Source: an uncultured Bacteroidales bacterium
GTDB lineage: Bacteria > Bacteroidota > Bacteroidia > Bacteroidales > F082
Direction of reading: 5' to 3'
Length of the DNA stretch: 64,000 bases
Assembly: GCA_946185535.1 (NCBI GenBank)
Contig: CAMHJX010000005.1
Location: 62,001 to 126,000 of the forward strand
This document shows, one piece after another, positions 41,032 through 48,321 of this stretch. The position numbers and the translations under genes are program-made. The notes under the pieces were generated by a model that saw only the letters and a program-made list of their open reading frames with translations, was not told the origin of the DNA and ran no database searches. Within the stretch, counting starts at the first letter, position 1; each line of letters begins with the position of its first letter.

Positions 41032-42723
41032 TTATTTCAGCTTCTGTTCCAAATCCTTGGATCCGCCACCGGCTTGTTGGGCTTTGTTCCAATATTCCTT
41101 GGCTTCGCTTTCCTTGCCGAGCTTGAGCAGGATGTCGCCATAGTGTTCCAAATTGGCGCCCGAAGGGTTCTTGTCGAGACCAAGGCATTTCTTCATCTCT
41201 TTCTCGGCTTCCTTGTAACGCCCGAGCTTGTAGAGCACCCAGGCGTATGTGTCTAAATAATAGACATTGTCGGGCACCAACTCGTTGGCATGGATGGCCA
41301 TCTGCAAGGCTTCTTCAAGTCGCTCACCTTTCAGCGAAAGATAATAAGCGTAATTGTTGAGTACCAAGGCATTGTCGGGGTCGTTGCGCAGGGTGCGGTC
41401 ATAGGCATCGAAGGCTTTCTCTTCATCGCCTTGCTGGTGGTAGATGTCGCCCAAGAAAGCGTCGAATTCGGCCATCTGCAACTTGTCGGAGGTGTATCTC
41501 CTACCCTTCTCCAAGTAGTTGATGGCGTCTTCGTTGTTTTTCAACACGGCATTGGCCACGCCCGCATACCAATAGAACACAGGCTGCATGGGATAGTATT
41601 TCATGGCGGCCACGGCATGGTCGCGCACAGCCTCGTTCTCTTCGAGCCGCGACTCGCTGACGATGAGGTTTTGCCAAGCGCGGAAGTCGGTGCTGTCGAT
41701 GGCCAATGCCTGCTGGTGCAATGCTTTTGCCTGCGCGGCGTTTTCGTTGACCATGTAGTAGGAGCCGAGGATAAGGTAGCCCAGTTTGTTGTCGGGGTGG
41801 GTCTCGATGAAAGCCTCGCCACATTGCCTAACTTGCTCGTTGATTTGCTTCGACTGGTTGTTTTTCTGCATCCAATAATCGTAGGTGTTGGCTTTGGTGG
41901 TGATGTCGAGGTTTTTGTTGCGGATGGCCCCCAAAAGTTCGTTGAAGGCCTTGTCGTTGTCGCCGTTCTTTTCGTAAAACTCAAGCAACGAGATGTTGAT
42001 ATACGGATTTTCGGGGTTAATCTCTTTGATTTTCTCGTACGTTTTCAAGGCGTCCTTTTCCTTGCCGTTTTCAGCATACTCTTGGGCTAACAGACCATAA
42101 TAGCGCACATTTTCCGGGTTTTGCTCTATCAGTCTCTCAAGTTCCGAAATCACTTTTTTGTTGTTGCCTTGCCTTTTGTATATACTGAGCCGCTGTTCTG
42201 TGAGGAACTCGTTTTCCCCAAGGATTTGTTCCAGCAAGTCCATCTTTTCTATGGCTTTGCTGTAGTTTTCCGTCACCAGATAGGCATCAATCAGCTCGCT
42301 GAGCATGTCGGGGTCTTCAGGGTATTTCTTGGTCAGGCTTTCATATAGCTTGATGAAGTCGTTGTATTGGTCAAGGTTGCGGTAAAACAGCCCGAGACGC
42401 ATTTGGTACCATTTGTTTTCGGGTTCGAGTTGGGTGGCTTGTTGGATCATCTTGAAGGCTTCTTCGATGCGTCCAGCGTTGTAGTATTGTTCGCTCAGCT
42501 CAAACATCGAGGCGGCATCATCGGGCATGTAGCGCAGGGCTTGTTCGAAGTTGCGGATGGCACCTTCGTTGTCCTCACGGTATTTACTCTGCAGGCCGTT
42601 GGAAAAATAGATGGCATTCTTTTTTTTGTCGGGTTGGCCATTGAATTCCGATTCCATCTGTTGGGCGAATCCCCACATTGTGCAGCCCAAGGCAAAAAAC
42701 AACAAAATCACTTTATACTTCAT
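41032..42723 (-). CDS. exported tetratricopeptide-repeat protein
   Basis: The 563-residue protein has a signal peptide (cleavage after GFA, near residue 20) and at least ten 34-residue TPR units from about residue 50 to 550, with signatures such as YKLGRYKEAEKEMKKCLG and AFDAYDRTLRNDPDNALVLN. It is a periplasmic or outer-membrane-associated scaffold for protein assembly. A specific partner cannot be named. It lies 66 bases downstream of dut, with CTCTAAA-type tandem repeats in the gap. Confidence 0.85.
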   Translation of the reverse strand: MKYKVILLFFALGCTMWGFAQQMESEFNGQPDKKKNAIYFSNGLQSKYREDNEGAIRNFEQALRYMPDDAASMFELSEQYYNAGRIEEAFKMIQQATQLEPENKWYQMRLGLFYRNLDQYNDFIKLYESLTKKYPEDPDMLSELIDAYLVTENYSKAIEKMDLLEQILGENEFLTEQRLSIYKRQGNNKKVISELERLIEQNPENVRYYGLLAQEYAENGKEKDALKTYEKIKEINPENPYINISLLEFYEKNGDNDKAFNELLGAIRNKNLDITTKANTYDYWMQKNNQSKQINEQVRQCGEAFIETHPDNKLGYLILGSYYMVNENAAQAKALHQQALAIDSTDFRAWQNLIVSESRLEENEAVRDHAVAAMKYYPMQPVFYWYAGVANAVLKNNEDAINYLEKGRRYTSDKLQMAEFDAFLGDIYHQQGDEEKAFDAYDRTLRNDPDNALVLNNYAYYLSLKGERLEEALQMAIHANELVPDNVYYLDTYAWVLYKLGRYKEAEKEMKKCLGLDKNPSGANLEHYGDILLKLGKESEAKEYWNKAQQAGGGSKDLEQKLK

Positions 42724-42738
42724 AACTTCAATCTACTT

Positions 42739-42793
42739 TAAACTCTAAACTAACAACAGACTCTAAACTCTGAACTCTAAACTCTAAACTCAA
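42739..42793. repeat. CTCTAAA tandem repeats
   Basis: Five or more imperfect copies of AACTCTAAACT-type units fill the 3' end of the gap between the TPR gene and dut. The array contains the dut stop codon (42790-42792). It is low-complexity intergenic material. Confidence 0.75.
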
Positions 42794-43227
42794 CTTTTCC
42801 CTGTATGTCCAAATCCCCCCGCTCCCCGTTCAGTCTCCGATAGCGTCTCCACTTGAACCAATTCGCCCTGTTCACATTTGGCGAAAACCATTTGTGCAAT
42901 ACGGTCGCCGCTGTTGATGACAAAGGGCTTGTCGGACAGATTAATAAGGATGACACAGACTTGTCCACGATAGTCGGCATCAATGGTGCCGGGTGAGTTG
43001 AGTACTGTGATACCGCTCTTGATGGCCAAACCACTGCGAGGACGCACTTGGCCTTCGTAGCCTTCGGGGATTTCCATATAGAGTCCGGTAGGCACAAGGC
43101 TGCGCTGCATGGGTTCGAGGGTGACGGGGCCTTCGGGCAAATAGGCGCGAAGATCCATACCAGCCGAGGCTTTCGTCTCATAGGCGGGCAAAGGGTTATT
43201 TGAGGTGTTTACGATGTTGATTTTCAT
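42790..43227 (-). CDS. dut: deoxyuridine 5'-triphosphate nucleotidohydrolase
   Basis: The 145-residue trimeric dUTPase hydrolyses dUTP to dUMP and pyrophosphate in the cytoplasm. All five motifs are present: AGMDLRA (1), RPRSGLA (2), [17 protein letters not shown] (3, with the catalytic Asp), GDRIAQMVF (4) and [10 protein letters not shown] (5, glycine-rich). Length is normal. The gap to the plus-strand gene at 43478 holds a large palindrome. Confidence 0.94.
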   Translation of the reverse strand: MKINIVNTSNNPLPAYETKASAGMDLRAYLPEGPVTLEPMQRSLVPTGLYMEIPEGYEGQVRPRSGLAIKSGITVLNSPGTIDADYRGQVCVILINLSDKPFVINSGDRIAQMVFAKCEQGELVQVETLSETERGAGGFGHTGKS

Positions 43228-43256
43228 TGGTGTTTCTTTTATTTGTAGGGCTTTGT

Positions 43257-43331
43257 GTCATTGCGAGGAGGAACGACGAAGCAATCTAGGGAATGGTTTG
43301 TTTTCTGGATTGCTTCGTTCCTCGCAATGAC
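43257..43331. repeat. large dispersed palindrome
   Basis: GTCATTGCGAGG at 43257-43268 mirrors CCTCGCAATGAC at 43320-43331. Inside, GAACGA, GAAGCAATC and GGATTGCTTCG continue the pairing with a few mismatches. The sequence matches a repeat commonly seen between genes in environmental and gut bacteria. It lies in the 250-base gap between dut and the gene at 43478. Confidence 0.8.
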
Positions 43332-43477
43332 GCGAAGCGTGTCCTTAGACTCGTATCTAATATAACGCAAAAATAGGCTTAATATTTGGATTGAGGTGCA
43401 GATTTCTGAGCAGAATAATAAAAAACGCGTTTTGTCGTTCATTATTTGTTGTATTTTAGCGACCCAAAACGTAAAGA

Positions 43478-44209
43478 GTGAAGCGGCTGCTTTTCATATT
43501 ATTGTTGCTTTCGAGTTGTGTTTTCACCCTTGCGCAAAGCGATGACGAAGACAAACTCAAGCGTGTGGATTTCTATGGCTATGTGGTCACGGCCGATAGC
43601 CTAAAACCGATTCGCAACACGCATGTCATCAGCAAAATGGCGCATTGTGGTACCATCAGCAACCAATATGGCCATTTTCACATCCAAGCCCGAGAGGTCG
43701 ACACGCTTTGGGTGAGTTGTGTCGGCTATGCGCGTCGCCTCATCGCCATTGACACGAAGCTTACCAGTGCTGATACACTCGTCGTACGTTTGTGGCCCGA
43801 AACCATCACCCTGCGCGAGGTGACCGTGTTGCCTTTCACCAACTATGAGACTTTCAAGGAGATGCTCATCACCATGCCAAGCATCAAGACTCTTGACGAA
43901 ATCGAACGCCTCAACGACGACCTCGACGACCTTTGGCTGAGTCGTGTGCCTGCAGGCAACGGCAAGCCTATCATCACGGCTAACCCCATACAGTATCTTT
44001 ACGACAAATACAATGCTTCGGCGCGTAGACAAGCAAGACTACAACGCAATCGTCGTATGTATAACGAAGTGCTTCGTGAGCAAGGCCGCACCGAAGAGTT
44101 GCTCCCCGACTCACTCGATTTTGCTGTTGACTATAAGTATTCTGACGAAGAGTCGCTCAATCCCAAGGCCATGGTGCCCCGAAAGAAATACATCCGCATA
44201 GGACAATAA
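43478..44209 (+). CDS. carboxypeptidase-regulatory-like exported protein
   Basis: The 243-residue protein starts at a GTG (43478). Its signal peptide is cleaved near TLA-Q. A domain at about 30-115 (FYGYVVTADSLKPIRNTHVISKMAHCGTISNQYGHFHIQAREVDTLWVSCVGYARRLIA) has the strand pattern and DTLWVSCVGY motif of carboxypeptidase regulatory-like (CarboxypepD_reg) domains, which are usually fused to TonB receptors but here are free. The rest is helical. Function unknown. It is 8 bases upstream of comF on the same strand. Confidence 0.75.
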   Translation: MKRLLFILLLLSSCVFTLAQSDDEDKLKRVDFYGYVVTADSLKPIRNTHVISKMAHCGTISNQYGHFHIQAREVDTLWVSCVGYARRLIAIDTKLTSADTLVVRLWPETITLREVTVLPFTNYETFKEMLITMPSIKTLDEIERLNDDLDDLWLSRVPAGNGKPIITANPIQYLYDKYNASARRQARLQRNRRMYNEVLREQGRTEELLPDSLDFAVDYKYSDEESLNPKAMVPRKKYIRIGQ

Positions 44210-44217
44210 GACCAACC

Positions 44218-44916
44218 ATGACCTTCCGCGACTGGCTTCATAGCATCCTTAATTTGTTTTATCCTCGCGTTTGTGCGGCTTGTGGCGAGTCTTTGCTCAA
44301 GGATGAGGAAACCGTTTGCCTGAAATGCCGTTACTTGCTACCCAAAACCGGCTATGAACTTAACCCAGACAATCCTTTGGCGCAATCCTTTTATGGAAGG
44401 GTCAAGTTTCATGCTGTCACGGCGTGTTTCTTTTTTGCCAAGTCGGGCAAGGTTCAGCATCTTATTCACGAGTTGAAATATAGGGGTAACAAGGAAGCGG
44501 GTGTGTTTTTGGGTCAGCAAATGGGTGAGACCATCAAGGATGCGCCATTGTTCCAAGGCATCGACTATCTGATTCCCGTACCTTTGCATCCCAAACGAGA
44601 GCGGCAGCGCGGCTACAACCAAAGCTTGATGATTGCCCAAGGTATCCATGAGGTGACGGGCATTCCGATTGGCAACAAATACTTAGTCAGGGGCATCTAC
44701 ACCGAAACGCAGACGCACAAAACAGCCGAGGAACGCTTCAAGAATGTGAAAGACATCTTCGAAGTGCATTTTGCCGATGAACTGAAAGGTAAGCATGTCC
44801 TTCTTATAGACGATGTGCTTACCACAGGTGCCACACTTGAATCGTGTGCGCACCAATTGGAAGCTATTCCTGGAATCACAATCAGCGCAGCAACGGCGGC
44901 TTGCGCAGGAAATTAA
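44218..44916 (+). CDS. comF: ComF family phosphoribosyltransferase-like protein
   Basis: The 232-residue protein has an N-terminal zinc-ribbon-like region with CAACGE and CLKCR (four cysteines) and a C-terminal phosphoribosyltransferase fold with the PRPP loop HVLLIDDVLTTGATLES. ComF is needed for DNA uptake in several transformable bacteria, but its function elsewhere is not settled. The gene immediately follows the exported protein at 43478, and no other competence genes are in the window. Confidence 0.88.
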   Translation: MTFRDWLHSILNLFYPRVCAACGESLLKDEETVCLKCRYLLPKTGYELNPDNPLAQSFYGRVKFHAVTACFFFAKSGKVQHLIHELKYRGNKEAGVFLGQQMGETIKDAPLFQGIDYLIPVPLHPKRERQRGYNQSLMIAQGIHEVTGIPIGNKYLVRGIYTETQTHKTAEERFKNVKDIFEVHFADELKGKHVLLIDDVLTTGATLESCAHQLEAIPGITISAATAACAGN

Positions 44917-44934
44917 TGCCATTTTTCGGTTTTT

Positions 44935-44966
44935 TTGCGAGGCAATGCTATTCTTTTCTACTTTTG
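44935..44966 (+). promoter_or_regulatory. promoter of the lipoprotein at 45016
   Basis: TTTTTTG (TTG at 44935-44937) and TACTTTTG (44959-44966) are 21 bases apart. The box is about 50 bases before the ATG at 45016. Confidence 0.6.
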
Positions 44967-45015
44967 CGACACAATAACCAATCAATTTTAACACAAATCA
45001 TTAAAAATCAGTATT

Positions 45016-45576
45016 ATGAAAAAGCTTACACTTATCATTGCAGCTGTGGTCATGGGCTTTGCTTTTGCTTCATGCTCTGGCCCTTCAAAAGAGGCTATCC
45101 TGAACGAAGTCAGTGCTTTCTTCACCAAAGCACAAACTGACATCCAAGCTATCGACAATGCCGATGCCCTTGTCGAATTTGTCAAGTCTTTCGGTGACAA
45201 GAAAGATGAGTTCATGAAGACCCTCAGCGAGAAATTCGAAGTGAAAGACGACCAATTCGTTGGTTTCAGCGCAGAAGAAAATGCCGAAATCATGGGTAAA
45301 ATCAACGATATGGCTACCGAGTACAATAAGGTCGAGTATGCCAAATGCGGTGAAATCATGAAGCCCTATATTGACAAGTTTGACGGAATTGTCAATGGCT
45401 TGTATGAGAAATTCCAAGGTGGCGAAGAAATCACCGAAGACATGACCAATGAACTGAAGGGTGCCTACGAAGAAATCACCAAGTATGCCGACATCATCCC
45501 CGAAGAATTGGCCAACATCTTCTATGCTGATGACGCCAAGATTGCCGAAATCTTCAATACCGACACCGAAGAATAA
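45016..45576 (+). CDS. hypothetical lipoprotein, helical
   Basis: The 186-residue protein has lipobox FAFASC (Cys20). The mature part is acidic and helical (for example VSAFFTKAQTDIQAIDNADALVEFVKSF). No named family is recognised. It stands alone between comF and the butyrate kinase gene, with its own promoter and a strong terminator 24 bases past its stop. Confidence 0.75.
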   Translation: MKKLTLIIAAVVMGFAFASCSGPSKEAILNEVSAFFTKAQTDIQAIDNADALVEFVKSFGDKKDEFMKTLSEKFEVKDDQFVGFSAEENAEIMGKINDMATEYNKVEYAKCGEIMKPYIDKFDGIVNGLYEKFQGGEEITEDMTNELKGAYEEITKYADIIPEELANIFYADDAKIAEIFNTDTEE

Positions 45577-45599
45577 TCACAAATTTTCTACTACAACAA

Positions 45600-45637
45600 A
45601 AACCACCGCCTTCCTAGTGAAAGCGGTGGTTTTTTTC
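45600..45637 (+). terminator. terminator of the lipoprotein gene
   Basis: Stem AAACCACCGC / GCGGTGGTTT with a 13-base loop is followed by a T tract. It is the only such hairpin between the convergent lipoprotein and butyrate kinase genes. Confidence 0.88.
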
Positions 45638-45640
45638 TTT

Positions 45641-45664
45641 AGACATTGCACGCAATGTCTCTAC
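45641..45664. repeat. GTAGAGAC-type palindrome after buk
   Basis: AGACATTGCA and CGCAATGTCT form a 20-bp near-perfect palindrome followed by CTAC. It lies 2 bases beyond the butyrate kinase stop (minus strand). A related perfect palindrome is at 46766-46793, just upstream of the same gene. Confidence 0.7.
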
Positions 45665-45666
45665 AA

Positions 45667-46740
45667 TCATTGGTAGACCTTTACATCAGTTTCGCCATTG
45701 AGGACCATCAGGCCGTTCAATGCCAAGGCCTTCATCTCGTCCTCGCCGGGATAGACATACACGGGGGCTATCTTCTCCACATGGCTCTTCACCAAAGCGC
45801 AGAAGCCCTTGTCGTAGGCCATGCCACCCGTGAGGAAGATGGCGTCCACATCCATGCTGAAAGCGGAGGCTGCGAGACCGCCCACTTCCTTGGCCACTTG
45901 ATAGGCCATGGCTTTGTAGACTTTCTCCCATTCCTTGTTGCCGGCCTTCACGGCGTTCTCCACTTCGAGGGCATCGTTGGTGCCGAGGTAAGCGACAAAG
46001 CCGCCTTTGCCTTTCAGCATCTGGCCGATTTCTTTCTTGGTGTATTTGCCGCTGAAGCAAGCGTCGACAAGGAAGCCGGCAGGCAGCGAGCCAGCGCGTT
46101 CGGGAGTGAAGGGACCGTCGCCATTCAAGGCATTGTTGGTATCGACCACGCGGCCTTTCTTGTGGGCGCTGACCGAGATGCCACCACCGAGGTGGATGGC
46201 GATGATGTTCATGTCCTCATACTTGCGACCGAGGTCTTTGGCCAACTGACGGGCGATGATCTTCTGGTTCAAGGCATGGAAGATGGAGATGCGCGGGAAG
46301 AGCGGGTGACCTGAATAGCGTGCCACTTCATCCATCTCGTCGACCACGACGGGGTCGGCGATATAGGCTTTCACTCCAATTTCCTTGGCAATGTCATTGG
46401 CAATCAAGCCGCCGAGGTTGGAGGCATGCTCGCCGCTATAACCTTCGGTAAGGTCTTTGATCATAAGGTCGTTCACCTCATAGACGCCCGAGACGAGTGG
46501 ACGGAGCAAGCCGCCACGACCCACGACACAAGCCATTTCGCTCAAGTCGATGCCAGCTTCTTTCAGTTCACGCTTGATGGCTTCAGTACGGAAAGGCTTT
46601 TGGTCGGAGATGTGCTCGAATTTTGCGACTTCTTCGGCACTGTGCTTGAGATTCTTCTTGAAGACTTGTTCCTCACCTTCAAAGACGGCGATTTTCGTTG
46701 ATGTGGAACCAGGATTGATGGTTAATATTTTGTGTGCCAT
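45667..46740 (-). CDS. buk: butyrate kinase
   Basis: The 357-residue ASKHA-fold kinase has the acetate/butyrate kinase N-terminus ILTINPGSTSTKIAVFEGE, with Asn in the INPGSTSTK loop, then VVGRGGLLRPLVSGVYEVN (typical of butyrate rather than acetate kinase) and the HLGGGISVSAHKKGRVVDTNNAL phosphate-binding segment. It converts butyryl phosphate plus ADP to butyrate plus ATP. The phosphate butyryltransferase gene is 65 bases upstream on the same strand, forming the last two steps of butyrate synthesis. Confidence 0.93.
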   Translation of the reverse strand: MAHKILTINPGSTSTKIAVFEGEEQVFKKNLKHSAEEVAKFEHISDQKPFRTEAIKRELKEAGIDLSEMACVVGRGGLLRPLVSGVYEVNDLMIKDLTEGYSGEHASNLGGLIANDIAKEIGVKAYIADPVVVDEMDEVARYSGHPLFPRISIFHALNQKIIARQLAKDLGRKYEDMNIIAIHLGGGISVSAHKKGRVVDTNNALNGDGPFTPERAGSLPAGFLVDACFSGKYTKKEIGQMLKGKGGFVAYLGTNDALEVENAVKAGNKEWEKVYKAMAYQVAKEVGGLAASAFSMDVDAIFLTGGMAYDKGFCALVKSHVEKIAPVYVYPGEDEMKALALNGLMVLNGETDVKVYQ

Positions 46741-46765
46741 ATTGTTATATTTTTATTATTATCTG

Positions 46766-46793
46766 GTAGAGACGCGATTAATCGCGTCTCTAC
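46766..46793. repeat. perfect 28-bp palindrome between ptb and buk
   Basis: The sequence starts GTAGAGACGCGATT and ends with its exact complement, with no loop. It lies between the phosphate butyryltransferase stop and the butyrate kinase start. It belongs to the same family as the palindromes at 40682 and 45641. Confidence 0.87.
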
Positions 46794-46805
46794 AAACCAT
46801 TTTCT

Positions 46806-47708
46806 TTATGCCATCAATGCTGCAAGAGCGATGGAATAGAGCTTGGTCTTCGATGTGTCGCCGCGCGAGCTGAGCACGCAAGGCACCTTGGCGCCCATGA
46901 GCATGGCACCCACTTCGCTCTTGTCGAACTTGGTGCAGCACTTGTAGAACACATTGGAAGCTTCGAGGTTGGGGAACACGAGGCAGTCGGCATCGCCAGC
47001 CACGGGGCTCTTCATGCCCTTGATGGCGGCCGTCTCGGCGTCGGTGGCGAGGTCGAGGCTGATGGGTCCTTCAACGATGCAACCTTTGATCTGACCACGC
47101 TCATTCATCTTGGAGATGATGGCAGCATCGACGCAAGCGGGAATGCTAGCGCTCATCTGCTCGGTGGCAGTCACCATGGCGACCTTCGGGCAGTTGACGC
47201 CCAGCTTGGTGGCAACGGTGGTCACATATTTGAGCAATTGCTGTTTCTGTTTGAGGTCGGGCAACGGGATGATGGCGCAGTCGGAAGCCACCAACAGTTT
47301 GTGGTAGTTGGGGTTCTCGATGACGGCGACATGGGCTAGTGTCACATTGGGAGGGCAGAGACCGCGTTCCTTGTTGAGGATGGCGCGCATGTACTTGTCG
47401 GTGGGGAGCAGACCTTTCATCAGGATGTCGGCTTCGCCAGCATTGATGAGGTCGCAAGCCATGGCAGCGGCTTTCACGTCAACAGGCTCGTTGATGATGC
47501 GGAAGTTGGCCATGTCGATGCCTTCGGCCTTGCACACTTCGGCAATCACTTTCTCGTCACCAAGCAATGTGGCTTCGATGAGACCTTCCTTGACGGCAGC
47601 GTTCACTGCACAAATGGTGTGGTCGTCATTGGCGTAAGCGGCCACGAGGCGTTTCTTGGGTTTGCTGCGCAAAACCTCGAACATTTGCTCTAATTTTCTG
47701 ATTTCCAT
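46806..47708 (-). CDS. ptb: phosphate butyryltransferase
   Basis: The 300-residue protein belongs to the phosphate acetyl/butyryltransferase family (VAAYANDDHTICAVNAAVKEGL, then GDADCLVFPNLEASN and KVPCVLSSRGDTSKTKLYSIALA). It converts butyryl-CoA and phosphate to butyryl phosphate. Together with buk it yields ATP and butyrate. No CoA-ring or crotonyl-CoA genes are nearby, so the butyryl-CoA source is not shown; amino acid or carbohydrate fermentation are possibilities. Confidence 0.92.
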   Translation of the reverse strand: MEIRKLEQMFEVLRSKPKKRLVAAYANDDHTICAVNAAVKEGLIEATLLGDEKVIAEVCKAEGIDMANFRIINEPVDVKAAAMACDLINAGEADILMKGLLPTDKYMRAILNKERGLCPPNVTLAHVAVIENPNYHKLLVASDCAIIPLPDLKQKQQLLKYVTTVATKLGVNCPKVAMVTATEQMSASIPACVDAAIISKMNERGQIKGCIVEGPISLDLATDAETAAIKGMKSPVAGDADCLVFPNLEASNVFYKCCTKFDKSEVGAMLMGAKVPCVLSSRGDTSKTKLYSIALAALMA

Positions 47709-47746
47709 GATTCTATATTTAAGATTTAAAATTTAATATTCAAAAT

Positions 47747-48022
47747 TTAACTGATTTCTCCCCATGAAGTTGGAAAAGCAATGTTATTCGCTTTGTAGTA
47801 AAGAAGAATTGGGTCATAATCCAAATCTTCAGTCCAAGTAAGAGTTTTCAATTCGGGATGTATGTAAGCGTTTTTGAACAAATTCATGTTCGTTAATACA
47901 TCGTACGGTTTTACAGAATTAATTACATCGGCAAAGTCAACAAGTCCCGAAGTTCCGTCTTCAAAGGCAACTTTGTAAACATAATCATGTTGATATTCAA
48001 TATTCTTTAAATCGTAATTCAT
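47747..48022 (-). CDS. DUF2442 domain protein
   Basis: The 91-residue protein has the DUF2442 pattern (VYKVAFEDGTSGLVDFADVINSVKPYDVL...FKNAYIHPELKTLTWTEDLDYDPILLYYKA). It follows the DUF4160 gene by 2 bases on the same strand. Pairs of these two families are common and often compared to toxin-antitoxin modules, without proof. Its 5' end lies beside the DUF4160 stop. Confidence 0.87.
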   Translation of the reverse strand: MNYDLKNIEYQHDYVYKVAFEDGTSGLVDFADVINSVKPYDVLTNMNLFKNAYIHPELKTLTWTEDLDYDPILLYYKANNIAFPTSWGEIS

Positions 48023-48024
48023 AA

Positions 48025-48279
48025 TTATAATGGTTTAATTTTGATAAGATTGCCTTTTTTAGCTTCTTCCCAACATAACATGAGTTCTTCTTGGTGCATT
48101 TTTGCCCATTCAGCCACGAGGCCAAATGTTTTAGGCGGTAAATCACCAATCATCAAACCGAAATCCTTAATCCTTATAGAAGCTTCATATTCATTATATC
48201 TAACATGAAAATGAGGCGGATTGTGATCCGAGAAGTTCATCGTAATGATGATTCCAAGAAATCTACTAATTTCGGGCAT
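48025..48279 (-). CDS. DUF4160 domain protein
   Basis: The 84-residue protein begins with MPEISRFLGIIITMNFSDHNPPHFHVRYNEYEASI, the DUF4160 signature with HNPPHFHV. It is the first gene of a two-gene unit with DUF2442. No catalytic residues are recognised beyond the conserved His pair. A toxin or antitoxin role is a common suggestion but is not shown here. Confidence 0.88.
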   Translation of the reverse strand: MPEISRFLGIIITMNFSDHNPPHFHVRYNEYEASIRIKDFGLMIGDLPPKTFGLVAEWAKMHQEELMLCWEEAKKGNLIKIKPL

Positions 48280-48299
48280 TCTTTTTATTTTTGACGGAG

Positions 48300-48307
48300 C
48301 AAAGATA
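48300..48307 (-). promoter_or_regulatory. -7 box of the DUF4160-DUF2442 unit
   Basis: On the minus strand this reads TATCTTTG, 20 bases before the ATG at 48279. Confidence 0.6.
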
Positions 48308-48321
48308 AAGAAAACTTTCCA

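Noticed and set aside
46426..46873. Plus-strand open frames across buk and ptb
   Set aside because: Both overlap strongly supported butyrate genes and the spacer palindrome, with no motif.
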